From: Longimicrobiales bacterium
Lineage (GTDB): Bacteria > Gemmatimonadota > Gemmatimonadetes > Longimicrobiales > Gaopeijiaceae
Assembly: GCA_958295645.1 (NCBI GenBank)
Contig: OY282361.1
Coordinates: forward strand, 2,074,501-2,138,500
Reading direction: 5' to 3'
Length of the DNA stretch: 64,000 nucleotides
Part shown: piece by piece, positions 25,697-33,914 of the stretch
Layout of the letters: every line of letters begins with the position of its first letter
Numbering within the stretch: position 1 is the first letter of the stretch
Notes under the pieces: generated by a model
Database searches by the model: none
What the model saw: the letters and a program-made list of their open reading frames with translations, nothing else
What the model was told of the DNA's origin: nothing
Position numbers and translations under genes: made by a program

Positions 25697-26899
25697 TCAG
25701 GCCAAGTCCGCGCCGGCCGTCGCTCGATTCCCGTCCGACGTGGCTGTGCCCTTGCCGGCCATCGCTCGATTCGCATCGGCCACGGCCCGCTCGACTTCTC
25801 TCGCCACCGTCTCGATCGCCTCTTCGGCCAACTCCGGGTAGACCGGCAGGGCCAGCGCACCGTCCGCCGCCCTCTCGCTCGCCGGACAGTCCCCCTCCTT
25901 GCCGCCCAACTCCGCGAAGCACGGCTGCAAGTGCAGCGGAACGGGATAATAGACCCCCGTGCCGATTCCCGCCTGGGCGAGGCGACGCCGGACGGAGTCG
26001 CGGTTCGGCACACGCAGGACGTACTGGTTGAAGACCTGCCGCCCGCCCGGGGGATCGGCGGTGCAAGGCAGCTCCACGCGCGGGTCGCCGCCTAGCGCCG
26101 AGTCCGCAAACAGCTCCGAGTACCTCCGCGCATTGGCGCCTCTGGCCTCCGTCCAGCCGTCCAGCCAGGGGAGCTTGGCCTGCACGACGGCGGCCTGCAG
26201 CGCGTCCAGCCGGAAGTTGCCGCCGACCCAGTCGTGCATGTACTCGCCCGTCTGGCCGTGCACGCGGAGCGCGGCGACCCTCTCGGCCCGGGCCACGTCG
26301 TTGGTGACCACCATTCCGCCTTCGCCGAAGGCGCCCAAGTTCTTGGTCGGAAAGAACGAGAAGCATCCGTAGTGCCCGATGGAGCCCGCGCGGCGGCCCC
26401 TGTACTCCGCGCCAATCGCCTGCGCCGCGTCTTCGATCACGACGAGCCCGTGGCGTTCGGCCATGTCCATGATCGGGTCCATGTCGGCCATTCGCCCGAA
26501 GAGGTGGACAGGCATGAGGACCTTGGTGCGCTTGGTGATGCGGCGCTCGACCTGGGCGGGATCGATGTTGAGCGTGGCCGGATCGATGTCCGCGAAGACG
26601 GGGGTCGCGCCCAGGCGCGCGACGACGCCCGCCGTGGCGAAGAACGAGAAGGGCGTCGTTACGACTTCGTCGCCGGGACCGACCCCTTCCGCCATCAAGG
26701 CGACCAAGAGCGCGTCCGTGCCCGAGGAGACGCCGACGCCGTGAGCAGATCCGCAGTAGTGCGCCACCCTGCGCTCGCATTCCCGCACGGCTTCGCCCAA
26801 CACGAACTTCTGCGACCGCAGGAGCGGGGCGACGGCTCTGCGCACGTCCTGCTCAATCGCGGCGTACTGCGCGGTCAGGTCGAGCAGGGGAACCTTCAC
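25697..26899 (-). CDS. DegT/DnrJ/EryC1/StrS family sugar aminotransferase
   Basis: A 400-residue PLP-dependent aminotransferase that usually aminates nucleotide-linked keto-sugars for glycans or secondary metabolites. The start is GTG 26899, overlapping the ogt stop (GTGA). Visible features: SSGTDALLVALMAEGVGPGDEV, the PLP-binding Asp in VIEDAAQAIGA (about 157), and the Schiff-base Lys in FFPTKNLGAFGEGG (Lys 186). The C-terminus carries a repeated NRAMAG/NRATAG segment just before the stop. No other sugar-nucleotide genes are in view. Confidence 0.9.
   Translation of the reverse strand: MKVPLLDLTAQYAAIEQDVRRAVAPLLRSQKFVLGEAVRECERRVAHYCGSAHGVGVSSGTDALLVALMAEGVGPGDEVVTTPFSFFATAGVVARLGATPVFADIDPATLNIDPAQVERRITKRTKVLMPVHLFGRMADMDPIMDMAERHGLVVIEDAAQAIGAEYRGRRAGSIGHYGCFSFFPTKNLGAFGEGGMVVTNDVARAERVAALRVHGQTGEYMHDWVGGNFRLDALQAAVVQAKLPWLDGWTEARGANARRYSELFADSALGGDPRVELPCTADPPGGRQVFNQYVLRVPNRDSVRRRLAQAGIGTGVYYPVPLHLQPCFAELGGKEGDCPASERAADGALALPVYPELAEEAIETVAREVERAVADANRAMAGKGTATSDGNRATAGADLA
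25712..25777 (-). repeat. Two 24-bp cores at 42-bp spacing before the DegT stop codon
   Basis: 25712-25735 and 25754-25777 match at all but about three positions (core GCCGGCC-TCGCTCGATTC). They encode the repeated NRAMAG/NRATAG of the C-terminal tail. Confidence 0.75.
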
Positions 26900-27510
26900 C
26901 ACAGCCGGCCCTGCGCGGCGCCGCTCTCCAGCTCGAGCAGGCGCCGCTTGCGCACGAGCCCTCCGCCGTAGCCGCCGAGCGCGCCGTCCGCCCGGATCAC
27001 CCGATGGCAGGGCACCACGACGGCGATTCTGTTGTCGCCGTTGGCGCGTCCTACGGCACGTTGGCCTCCGACGCTGCCTACCGCCGCGGCGAGCTCGTCG
27101 TAGCTTCGGGTCTCGCCGTAGGGGATCTCGAGCAGCCGGCGCCAGACGCTTTCCTGGAAGGGAGTGCCTGCGAGCATCAGCGGCAGGTCGAAGTCGTGCC
27201 GCTCGCCGGCGAAGTACTCGCGGAGCTGCTGTTCCAGGGTCTTGAAGTGACGGTGCGAGCCAAGTTCTTGCGGGACGGGACCGAAATGCGCCTCCACGCG
27301 CTTCCATTGCGCCGGCAGCATCCTGCGGTCGGCGAACTCGAGCAGGCAGAGGCCGCCGTCGGCCGCGCAGGCGTCCATCGGCCCGAGCGGCGTGTCCAGC
27401 CGGGTGCGCGCGAGCGCGGCGGACCGGGCGGCAGGATGGACGGCCTCTTGGGACGGCTCGGTGTCCGGCCCGGTGCGAAGAGGGGCGGCCATGCCGCGCG
27501 GAGCGGTCAC
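26896..27510 (-). CDS. ogt: Methylated-DNA--[protein]-cysteine S-methyltransferase
   Basis: It repairs O6-alkylguanine by moving the alkyl group to its own Cys in a suicide reaction. The active-site block is VVVPCHRVIRADGALGGYGG; GTPFQESVWRRLLEIPYGET is the helix-turn-helix DNA-binding part. The GTG at 27510 overlaps the stop of the upstream glycosylase (GTGA), giving 204 aa; ATG 27492 is possible. The active site lies about 30 residues from the C-terminus, as expected. It is coupled to the alkA-like gene, a compact alkylation-repair unit. Confidence 0.93.
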   Translation of the reverse strand: MTAPRGMAAPLRTGPDTEPSQEAVHPAARSAALARTRLDTPLGPMDACAADGGLCLLEFADRRMLPAQWKRVEAHFGPVPQELGSHRHFKTLEQQLREYFAGERHDFDLPLMLAGTPFQESVWRRLLEIPYGETRSYDELAAAVGSVGGQRAVGRANGDNRIAVVVPCHRVIRADGALGGYGGGLVRKRRLLELESGAAQGRLW

Positions 27511-28142
27511 GCCGAGGCCCGCTTGGCTTCGTCGCAAAGGCGGTACAGATACCACGTCGCGACCGAGCGCAGGGGGCGCCACCGCTCGGCCCGCCTCAGC
27601 ACCTCCCTCTGCCCGGGACGCTCGGCCAGCCCGTCCAGGATGCGCAAGCCCTCGCGCACGCCCAAGTCGCCTGCGGGCATCACGTCGAAGCGGCCGAGCC
27701 GGAAGATCAGGAACATCTGCGCCGTCCACTCTCCGACGCCCCAGACTCCCGAGAGCATCTCGACGATCTCGCGGTTGCTCATCCGGCCCACGGCGCGAAG
27801 GCGAACCGTCCCCGACCGGCACTGGGTCGCCAAGTCGGCGACGGCGCGGGTCTTGGCCGCCGACAGCCCAGCGTCACGGAAAGCTTCGGTGGGCAGGTCA
27901 AGGCATTCCTCCGCGTTGGGGAAGCGCGATCCCGGCGTGAGGGCGCAGACGCGCCCGTAAATGGTGTTGGCGGCCGCTCCGGCGAGTTGCTGGTACACGA
28001 TCGAGCGCGCGACGGCCTGGAAGTGCGAGCCGCGCGCCAAGTAGCCGCGGGGGAAGCCGGGGTAGGCGTCCAGCCGGTCCATGGCATCGCCCAGTTGCGG
28101 GTCGGCCTGCGCGAGCGCCCGCAAGGCCTCGCCGGTGGGCAT
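27507..28142 (-). CDS. DNA-3-methyladenine glycosylase II-like HhH-GPD protein
   Basis: A 211-residue base-excision glycosylase removing alkylated bases. The helix-hairpin-helix is VWGVGEWTAQMFLIF, followed by the Gly/Pro loop and catalytic Asp in VMPAGDLGVREG; SIVYQQLAGAAANTIYGR is the characteristic AlkA helix. It lacks AlkA's long N-terminal domain. ATG 28142 is used; a TTG at 28157 would add five residues. It is translated just upstream of ogt with overlapping codons. Confidence 0.9.
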   Translation of the reverse strand: MPTGEALRALAQADPQLGDAMDRLDAYPGFPRGYLARGSHFQAVARSIVYQQLAGAAANTIYGRVCALTPGSRFPNAEECLDLPTEAFRDAGLSAAKTRAVADLATQCRSGTVRLRAVGRMSNREIVEMLSGVWGVGEWTAQMFLIFRLGRFDVMPAGDLGVREGLRILDGLAERPGQREVLRRAERWRPLRSVATWYLYRLCDEAKRASA

Positions 28143-28163
28143 CGCCGCCTTGCCCAAGGCGGT

Positions 28164-29360
28164 TCAGTCCGCCGCCAAGCCGGGGATCGGCACGAGCGGG
28201 TCGGCCTCGGCCTCGTAGTCCACGCCCGGCGTCCCGAACCCGAAGAGGCGCAGGAAGTCGGCCCGGTAGCCGGCCACGTCCGCGGCCTCCGCGAGCGTCT
28301 CGGTGGAGATGGTCTCCCAGGTGGCCTGCACTGCGGCCTGGGTCTCCGGCTTCATCTCGAGATCGTCCAGGCGGAGGAAGCCGTCCGCGTCCGGGTCGAT
28401 TGCGCCGCCGCCGTACGCCTTCGAGCCGTAGAGGCGCACGGCCTGCTCGATCGCGCCTTCGTGGTCGCCCGCCCGCTTCATGATCTTGTAGAGCACGGCC
28501 ATGTAGAGAGGCACGACGGGGATGGCCGCGCTCGCCTGCGTGACGATGGCCTTCATGACGGCGACGTGGGCGCCCCCGCCGGATGCCTCGAGGCGCTCGT
28601 CCAACGCCTGCGCCGTCCGGTGCAGGTCGGCCTTGGCGCGCCCGATGGCGCCGTCTCGGTAGATCGGCCAAGTCAGCTCGGGGCCGACGTAGCTGTACGC
28701 GAAAGTGCGGCACTGCGGGGCCAGCGCGCCCGCTTCCTGCAGGGCGTCCATCCACATCGCCCAGTCTTCGCCCCCCATCACCGCGACGGTGGCCTCGACC
28801 TCTTCGGGCGTGGCCGGGGCCAGTTCCACGCCCACGACCTCGCCGGTGCCGGTGTTCAGGGTCTTGGACCGGTAGGCGGCGCCGATCGGCTTCAGGACCG
28901 AGGCATGGACGCGGCCGGTGGCGGGGTCGGTTCGACGCGGGGAGGCCAGCGAGTAGACGACGCAGTCCACCGGCGGGAAGTCGCGGGAGAGGGCGGCGGC
29001 CACCTGCTCCTTGGTCTCCCGGGCGAAGGCGTCGGCGTTGCAGCAAGCGGACTGGACTCCGGCGCGGCGGGCTTCCTCCTCGAAGGCGGCCGTGTTGTAC
29101 CAGCCCGCCGTGCCGGGACGCCGCGCCGTGGGCGGCCGGTCTAGGAAGACGCCGAAGGTGGCCGCGCCCCCTCCGAAGGCGAGCGCGATCCGCGACGCCA
29201 GCCCATAGCTGGCCGAACATCCCACCACCAGCGCCGACTTCGGAGGCGCGGCGAGCGGACGGGCGCGGGCGTACGCGATCTGTTCGCGGACGTTGGCTGC
29301 GCACCCGGCCGGATGCGAGGTCACGCAGACGTAGCCCCGCACCTTGGGGCGAATGATCAT
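28164..29360 (-). CDS. fabV: Trans-2-enoyl-CoA/ACP reductase (FabV type)
   Basis: A 398-residue NADH-dependent enoyl reductase for the last step of fatty-acid elongation, and a triclosan-resistant alternative to FabI. The start MIIRPKVRGYVCVTSHP is the family signature; the cofactor site is VVGCSASYGLASRIALAF. The active site YSYVGPELTWPIYRDGAIGRAK-type segment gives the Tyr-x8-Lys pair. NTGTGEVVGVELAPAT and the C-terminal LRLFGFGTPGVDYEA are also typical. The gene lies 23 bp after the proline-rich protein gene. Confidence 0.95.
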   Translation of the reverse strand: MIIRPKVRGYVCVTSHPAGCAANVREQIAYARARPLAAPPKSALVVGCSASYGLASRIALAFGGGAATFGVFLDRPPTARRPGTAGWYNTAAFEEEARRAGVQSACCNADAFARETKEQVAAALSRDFPPVDCVVYSLASPRRTDPATGRVHASVLKPIGAAYRSKTLNTGTGEVVGVELAPATPEEVEATVAVMGGEDWAMWMDALQEAGALAPQCRTFAYSYVGPELTWPIYRDGAIGRAKADLHRTAQALDERLEASGGGAHVAVMKAIVTQASAAIPVVPLYMAVLYKIMKRAGDHEGAIEQAVRLYGSKAYGGGAIDPDADGFLRLDDLEMKPETQAAVQATWETISTETLAEAADVAGYRADFLRLFGFGTPGVDYEAEADPLVPIPGLAAD

Positions 29361-29383
29361 GGCGTCAGGAGCATGCTTCGGCG

Positions 29384-29923
29384 TCAGCCCGCTTGGTTCA
29401 AACCCGGCCTGCGAGGGATGGGACACGCGCCGCCGCCGCGCCCGGTCGAGATGCCGAGGCGCTCCCAGAAGCTCCGGCCCTCCCCCTCTTCCTCCTTGCC
29501 GGGCTCCGCCGCCGGCCGCCGCGCCGGGGGCACCGGCTCGAGCGCGAAGGCGGTCATGCGGTGCAACGCGCTGAAGTCGGGCCGCATCGCCAGCGCGACC
29601 CTGAACTCGCGAGCGGCGGCTCCGGCAGGCTCCTGCGCGGGCTCCACCACGTTCGGCTCCAGGGCGGGCGTCACCGCCTTCACCTCTTGGGGGATCGGCT
29701 TCACCGGCTTCTCCACCTCCAGCTGAACCACCTCCAGCGTGGGCACGGCGAAGCGCAGGGGCTCCTCGGGCTGGTCCGCGGACGGAGTCTGGGGCGCTGG
29801 GACCGGGGACGTCTTCCTCCCCAGGACCATGCCGTGCAACACTATCGAAATCGCCAGGCCCGCCAGCACGGTTCGCCGGTGTCTGCGCGCTCTCGTCTTT
29901 CCGTCGTCTCGGCTGGCTCTCAT
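29384..29923 (-). CDS. Membrane-anchored Pro/Glu-rich protein, TonB-like N-terminus without TonB domain
   Basis: A 179-residue protein with a basic N-terminus (KTRARRHRRT), one transmembrane helix (VLAGLAISIVLHGMVLG) and a periplasmic Pro/Glu/Val-rich segment (VEKPVKPIPQEVKAVTP). This matches the anchor and spacer of TonB-like transducers, but the conserved C-terminal TonB fold is absent; instead the tail reads FWERLGISTGRGGG. ATG 29923 follows GAGAGGAG. It may be a truncated TonB relative or an unrelated envelope spacer protein. Confidence 0.65.
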   Translation of the reverse strand: MRASRDDGKTRARRHRRTVLAGLAISIVLHGMVLGRKTSPVPAPQTPSADQPEEPLRFAVPTLEVVQLEVEKPVKPIPQEVKAVTPALEPNVVEPAQEPAGAAAREFRVALAMRPDFSALHRMTAFALEPVPPARRPAAEPGKEEEGEGRSFWERLGISTGRGGGACPIPRRPGLNQAG

Positions 29924-29979
29924 TATCCGGCTCCTCTCGCGTCCCAGGAATCCCGCTGTCCAAAAGTATACTGGCAAGC

Positions 29980-30015
29980 CCGCTACAGGCTGAAATCCCG
30001 CTACAGGTCGAAGTC
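29980..30015 (-). repeat. 18-bp tandem duplication spanning the exonuclease III stop codon
   Basis: Units 29998-30015 and 29980-29997 are adjacent and share CCTGTAGCGG on the minus strand. The first contains the TAG stop of exonuclease III and the second follows it. They differ at three to four bases. Confidence 0.8.
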
Positions 30016-30876
30016 GGCCACCACGGGAGCGTGGTCGGAGGGCTTGTCGGTCTTCGTGCCCTTGCGCTGGTCCCGGTCCACCCAGGCTCCCGCCGACCTC
30101 TCGGCCACCGGCGCCGTTGCGAAGACGTGGTCGATCCGGAGGCCGTCGTTCTTGGGGAATCCCAGCTGCCGGTAGTCCCACCAACTGTAGAGGCCGCCTT
30201 CGGGATGATGCTTGCGCACCACGTCAACGAATCCCCATTCCCGAATCCGCTCCAGCGCGTCGCGGGCGCCAGCGTGGCACAGGACGCTCCCGGCCCACTT
30301 CTCCGGATTCTTCGCGTCGGAGTCGTGCGGGGCCACGTTGAAGTCGCCGGCCAGCACCAGCGGATCCTTCGGGTCGAAGCGATCCTCCAGCACGCCCAGC
30401 AGGCGGCCCATCCAGGCCAACTTGGCCTCGTAGGTCGGCGCGCCCACCGACCTGCCGTTGGGAAAGTAGGCCGAGAACACGGTGACGCCGCGAATCTCGC
30501 CGCCGATCAGCCGCGCTTCGCCTAGCAGCTGGGCGGCCGCATCGCCGCTTTCGCCGGGCAACCGTGCGGCCTCGTCGCCAACCAGCCGCTCGACCTCGTC
30601 GTCGCCGACCAGCCACGGCGCTTCCTTGCCGTCGCCGAGCCCGCGGACGACGCGCGTTATTGCATGGGGGCTGATCAGGGCGACGCCGTTGTACGCCTTC
30701 TGGCCGAAGACCGCCGAGTCGCAGCCTTCGGCGCGAACCGCCTCGGCCGGATAGGCTTCGTCGGTCGTCTTGAGCTCCTGAAGACAGAGCGCGTCGGGCC
30801 GGTGCTGCCGGAGCCAAGCCACCACGCGGTCCTTGCGCACCTTCACCGAATTGACGTTCCAGGTCGCGATTCGCAT
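30001..30876 (-). CDS. xthA: Exodeoxyribonuclease III / AP endonuclease (EEP family)
   Basis: A 291-residue Mg-dependent enzyme that cuts abasic sites and trims 3' ends. Catalytic blocks are ATWNVNSVKVR, LCLQELKTTD, VFSAYFPNG, LVLAGDFNVAPHDSD, RIDHVFAT and the closing SDHAPVVADF. ATG 30876 starts the fold (ATG 30882 adds two residues). It has a roughly 35-residue acidic insert (about residues 88-127) made of degenerate RLVGDE-like repeats, absent from typical members. Together with ogt and alkA it makes a local DNA-repair group. Confidence 0.93.
   Translation of the reverse strand: MRIATWNVNSVKVRKDRVVAWLRQHRPDALCLQELKTTDEAYPAEAVRAEGCDSAVFGQKAYNGVALISPHAITRVVRGLGDGKEAPWLVGDDEVERLVGDEAARLPGESGDAAAQLLGEARLIGGEIRGVTVFSAYFPNGRSVGAPTYEAKLAWMGRLLGVLEDRFDPKDPLVLAGDFNVAPHDSDAKNPEKWAGSVLCHAGARDALERIREWGFVDVVRKHHPEGGLYSWWDYRQLGFPKNDGLRIDHVFATAPVAERSAGAWVDRDQRKGTKTDKPSDHAPVVADFDL
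30495..30614 (-). repeat. Degenerate internal repeat in xthA
   Basis: The encoded segments WLVGDDE, RLVGDEA, RLPGESG, QLLGEA and RLIGGE are variants of one motif, the last being the native family sequence. They make up the extra acidic insert of this exonuclease III. Confidence 0.6.
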
Positions 30877-31012
30877 GCCCATGGCTCGCAAGTGAACGCC
30901 GGGGGGAGAGGGAGACAAGGGGCGGGGCGCATTAGACTTGAGGCGCGCGCGGCCTGTTGCGGAAGGGGCCGGAGCAAGGGAGCGGCACCGGGGCAGCGGC
31001 CGGAGGGCACGG

Positions 31013-32320
31013 ATGAAGGACACCTACGATGCGGTAGTTGTCGGCGCAGGCGTGATCGGCGCTTCCGTGGGGCTCGCTCTGGCGCGGCGGGGCTGGCGGA
31101 CGCTCAACCTGGACAGGAACGCGGCCGCGGGGGCTGGCTCCAGCGGGAGCACGTCGGCGATCGTCCGGTTCCACTACTCGACCGCCGAGGGCTGCGCAAT
31201 GGCCCGCGAGAGCTACTACCACTGGCTCGACTGGCCGCGCTTCCTGGGCGCCGACGACGAGCTGGGGCTGGCCAAGTACGTCAACACGGGCTGCCTCGTC
31301 TTCAAGCACGAGGGCAACGACCACCTGTCCAGAGTGGCGCAGGCGCTCGACGAACTGCGCGTCCCCTGCGAGCGCTTGACCACGAGCGACGTCGAACGGC
31401 AGTTCCCCTGGCTCGACCTGCGGGCATTCGGTCCGCCGACGACCCCCGACGACGACCGCTTCGGCGAGCCGACGGGCGGCGTGCTCCCCGGCGCGCTCTA
31501 TCTTCCCGAGTCGGGCTACGTGGACGATGCCGTTCTGGCCTGCCACAACCTGCAACGCGCCTGCGAGGCGCACGGAGGGCGGTTTCGGTTCGGCGCCGAG
31601 GTCGTCGAGGTGATTCGCGACGGCGGGCGCGCGGCGGGGGTGCGGCTCGCGGACGGAGACCGCGTTTCCTCGCGCGTGGTGATCAACGCCGCAGGGCCGC
31701 ACTCCGGCGCCGTGAATCGCCTGGCCGCGGCGCTGGACGACATGAACGTGCGCACCCGGCCTCTCAAGCAGGAGGTCTGCTACGTCCCGGCGCCCTCCGG
31801 CATCGACTACGAACGCACGGCGCCCCTCGTCTCGGACGGCGACACCGGCTGCTACTTCCGGCCCGCGGTGGGCAACCAGATCCTCGTCGGCTCGGAGGAG
31901 CCCGACTGCGATCCGCTCGACTGGGCCGCCGACCCGGACGACTACAACACGGGCTTCACGGACCAGTGGCGCACCCAAGTCGTGCGGGCCGCCCAGCGAA
32001 TACGGAACCTGGGCATCCCCGCAAGGCCCGCGGGCGTCGTGGATCTGTACGACGTGACCGAGGACTGGATTCCCATCTACGACAACTCTCGCCTGCCGGG
32101 CTTCTACATGGCGGTCGGCACCTCCGGCAACCAGTTCAAGAACGCACCCGTGGTGGGACGCCTGATGGCCGAGATCGTGGAACAGGTGGAGGCCGGCCGC
32201 GACCACGATCGCGATCCCGTCCAGGTTCCGTTGCCCTATGTGCGACGTACTTGCAACGCAGGCTTCTTCAGCCGCCTGCGCAGCGCCAACCCCGAGTCGT
32301 CGTTTACAGTGTTGGGATGA
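31013..32320 (+). CDS. FAD-dependent oxidoreductase of the DAO family
   Basis: A 435-residue flavoenzyme of the D-amino-acid/sarcosine/dimethylglycine oxidase family. The ADP-binding motif VVVGAGVIGASVGLALARRG opens it, after GGAGGG and ATG 31013. STSAIVRFHYSTAEG (flavin loop) and GFYMAVGTSGNQFKNAP (C-terminal FAD contact) are typical. It could oxidise a secondary amine such as sarcosine, proline or a hydroxyproline isomer; the sequence does not decide. It stands alone and converges on ilvE with a 7-bp gap. Confidence 0.88.
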   Translation: MKDTYDAVVVGAGVIGASVGLALARRGWRTLNLDRNAAAGAGSSGSTSAIVRFHYSTAEGCAMARESYYHWLDWPRFLGADDELGLAKYVNTGCLVFKHEGNDHLSRVAQALDELRVPCERLTTSDVERQFPWLDLRAFGPPTTPDDDRFGEPTGGVLPGALYLPESGYVDDAVLACHNLQRACEAHGGRFRFGAEVVEVIRDGGRAAGVRLADGDRVSSRVVINAAGPHSGAVNRLAAALDDMNVRTRPLKQEVCYVPAPSGIDYERTAPLVSDGDTGCYFRPAVGNQILVGSEEPDCDPLDWAADPDDYNTGFTDQWRTQVVRAAQRIRNLGIPARPAGVVDLYDVTEDWIPIYDNSRLPGFYMAVGTSGNQFKNAPVVGRLMAEIVEQVEAGRDHDRDPVQVPLPYVRRTCNAGFFSRLRSANPESSFTVLG

Positions 32321-32327
32321 CCGCCGT

Positions 32328-33293
32328 CTACAGCGCTGCAGCGACCGCCTTGGGCGCCTCCACGTACTCCACCCATCCCCATGGATCGGGACCGGCCCCC
32401 GTCGCCAGCTCCAGGTAGCGGGTCTGAATGAGCTCCGTCACGGGTCCGCGCCCGCCTTCGCCGATCTCCAGTCCGTCCACCGAACGAATCGGCGTGACTT
32501 CCGTGGCCGTCCCCGTGAAGAACAGTTCGTCGGCCGCATAGAGCATTTCTCGCGTGACCAACTGCTCGCGCACGGTCAGGCCGAGTTCCTCCGCGATTCG
32601 CATGACCGAATGACGGGTGATCCCCGACAGCGAAGTGCCGTCGAGAATCGGCGTGATCACCTCGCCGTCCAGAACCATGAACAAGTTCTGACCGCTCCCT
32701 TCGCTGACCAGCCCGCTCGGCCCCAGCCCGATGGCCTCGGCATAGCCGTGCGACATGGCCTCGAGCACCATCAGCTGCGAGATCATATAATTGCCCGCCG
32801 ACTTGGCCCCGCTCGGCAAGGTGTTGGGCGTGGGCCGGTTCCAAGACGAAACGCCGACGTCCACGCCGCGCTGCAATGCCTCTTCGCCCAGGTAGGCGCC
32901 CCAGGGCCACATGGGGACGTAGGTCTCGATCGGACTGAACTCGGGATTCATGCCGGCCGAACCATATCCGCGCAGAACCATCGGACGGACGTAGCAGGAC
33001 GTCAGCTCGTTCTTGACGATGCCCGCCATGACCGCCGAGGTCAGCGCTTCAATGGTATGCGTGGGCTGCATTCGATAGGTGCGGCTCGAGGCCATGAGTC
33101 TCCGCAAGTGGTCCTGCAGCCGAAAGACGGCGGGGCCGCGCGGCGTCTCGTAGCAACGCACGCCTTCGAAGACCGAGGCCGCGAACTGCACGGCCAAGCT
33201 CAGCACGTGGACGTTCGCGTCCTTCCAGCGGACGAACTCGCCGTCCTTCCAGATCCAGGGGCTTCCTTCGAACGCCTTGTTGGGGCCGCCCAC
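32328..33293 (-). CDS. ilvE: Branched-chain amino acid aminotransferase
   Basis: A 321-residue fold-IV PLP enzyme that transaminates Leu, Ile and Val with 2-oxoglutarate. GSPWIWKDGEFVRWKDANVHV is the typical N-terminus, VFEGVRCY the following motif, and GAKSAGNYMISQLMVLEAMS contains the PLP lysine; EGSGQNLFMVLDG and LFFTGTATEVTPIRSVDG complete it. GTG 33293 lies 2 bp after the stop of a 40-codon frame (TGACGTG) and best fits the family length; the frame stays open to TTG 33398. It is probably translated by coupling from the upstream cupin and small ORF. Confidence 0.93.
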   Translation of the reverse strand: MGGPNKAFEGSPWIWKDGEFVRWKDANVHVLSLAVQFAASVFEGVRCYETPRGPAVFRLQDHLRRLMASSRTYRMQPTHTIEALTSAVMAGIVKNELTSCYVRPMVLRGYGSAGMNPEFSPIETYVPMWPWGAYLGEEALQRGVDVGVSSWNRPTPNTLPSGAKSAGNYMISQLMVLEAMSHGYAEAIGLGPSGLVSEGSGQNLFMVLDGEVITPILDGTSLSGITRHSVMRIAEELGLTVREQLVTREMLYAADELFFTGTATEVTPIRSVDGLEIGEGGRGPVTELIQTRYLELATGAGPDPWGWVEYVEAPKAVAAAL

Positions 33294-33294
33294 G

Positions 33295-33417
33295 TCAGGC
33301 GCCGCCGCCGGCCGACGACGCTCCGGTGTCCTGGCCCCTGTCGCCGTCGGCCGTGCCTTCGCCGCTTTCGCCGCCGCGCAAGTACGAATCCATGGCAAGA
33401 TCGGATGGCGCCTTCAT
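33295..33417 (-). CDS. Possible 40-aa coupled small ORF repeating the cupin C-terminus
   Basis: An ATG at 33417 overlaps the cupin stop (ATGA) and opens a 40-codon Gly/Ser/Asp-rich frame, ending 2 bp before the ilvE GTG. It contains MDSYLRGGESG, a near copy of the cupin's own C-terminal DSYLRSGGAGS; the DNA repeat is GGATTCGTACTTGCGC in both places. It may be a real peptide, a coupling device, or a duplicated gene tail. No homologue is known to me. Confidence 0.4.
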   Translation of the reverse strand: MKAPSDLAMDSYLRGGESGEGTADGDRGQDTGASSAGGGA

Positions 33418-33800
33418 GATCCCGCTCCTCCGCTGCGCAAGTACGAATCCGTGCCGTCCAGCCAGTCCTGGCGCGGAGGCGTGAAGATGTCCACGTCCAC
33501 CGTGTCTTCCAGGGCCTTGGCGCGGTGCGGCAGATGGCTGGGGATGAGCAGCAACTCGCCCGAGCGCAACACCATTTCCTCGGCTTCGTCGTCGCCCAGC
33601 CAGAACTTGAGCGCGCCGTCCAGGATGTACGTGATCTGTTCGTTGTCGTGCGAGTGCTTGGGGACGACGGCGCCCTTCTTCAGGTAGACGTGGGCGATCA
33701 TGGACCGCTCTCCAGTCGCCAAGCGGCGGGAGATATGCGGGCCCAGCTCCTCCAGGGGCAACTCGGAGACGCGGTAGCGGCGGGCTTTGGCAGGGGTCAC
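33414..33800 (-). CDS. Single-domain cupin protein (128 aa)
   Basis: A cupin-2 fold: GAVVPKHSHDNEQITYILDG is the first metal-binding motif (His, His, Glu) and LLLIPSHLPHRAKALED the second (His). The GTG at 33800 is preceded by AGGAG five bases upstream. Such proteins bind a metal and may be small dioxygenases, isomerases or sensors. Its stop overlaps the small ORF that leads into ilvE. Confidence 0.85.
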   Translation of the reverse strand: MTPAKARRYRVSELPLEELGPHISRRLATGERSMIAHVYLKKGAVVPKHSHDNEQITYILDGALKFWLGDDEAEEMVLRSGELLLIPSHLPHRAKALEDTVDVDIFTPPRQDWLDGTDSYLRSGGAGS

Positions 33801-33914
33801 GGGGACTCCTTCGGGTGGTGGGCGAAGAGGGTGGACGGCAAGGATATTCTGTAGGAAGGCGCCGGGTTTGTGAAGGGGCTTTCGGGAACCGGGCCGGGCC
33901 GATATCATTGCCGA

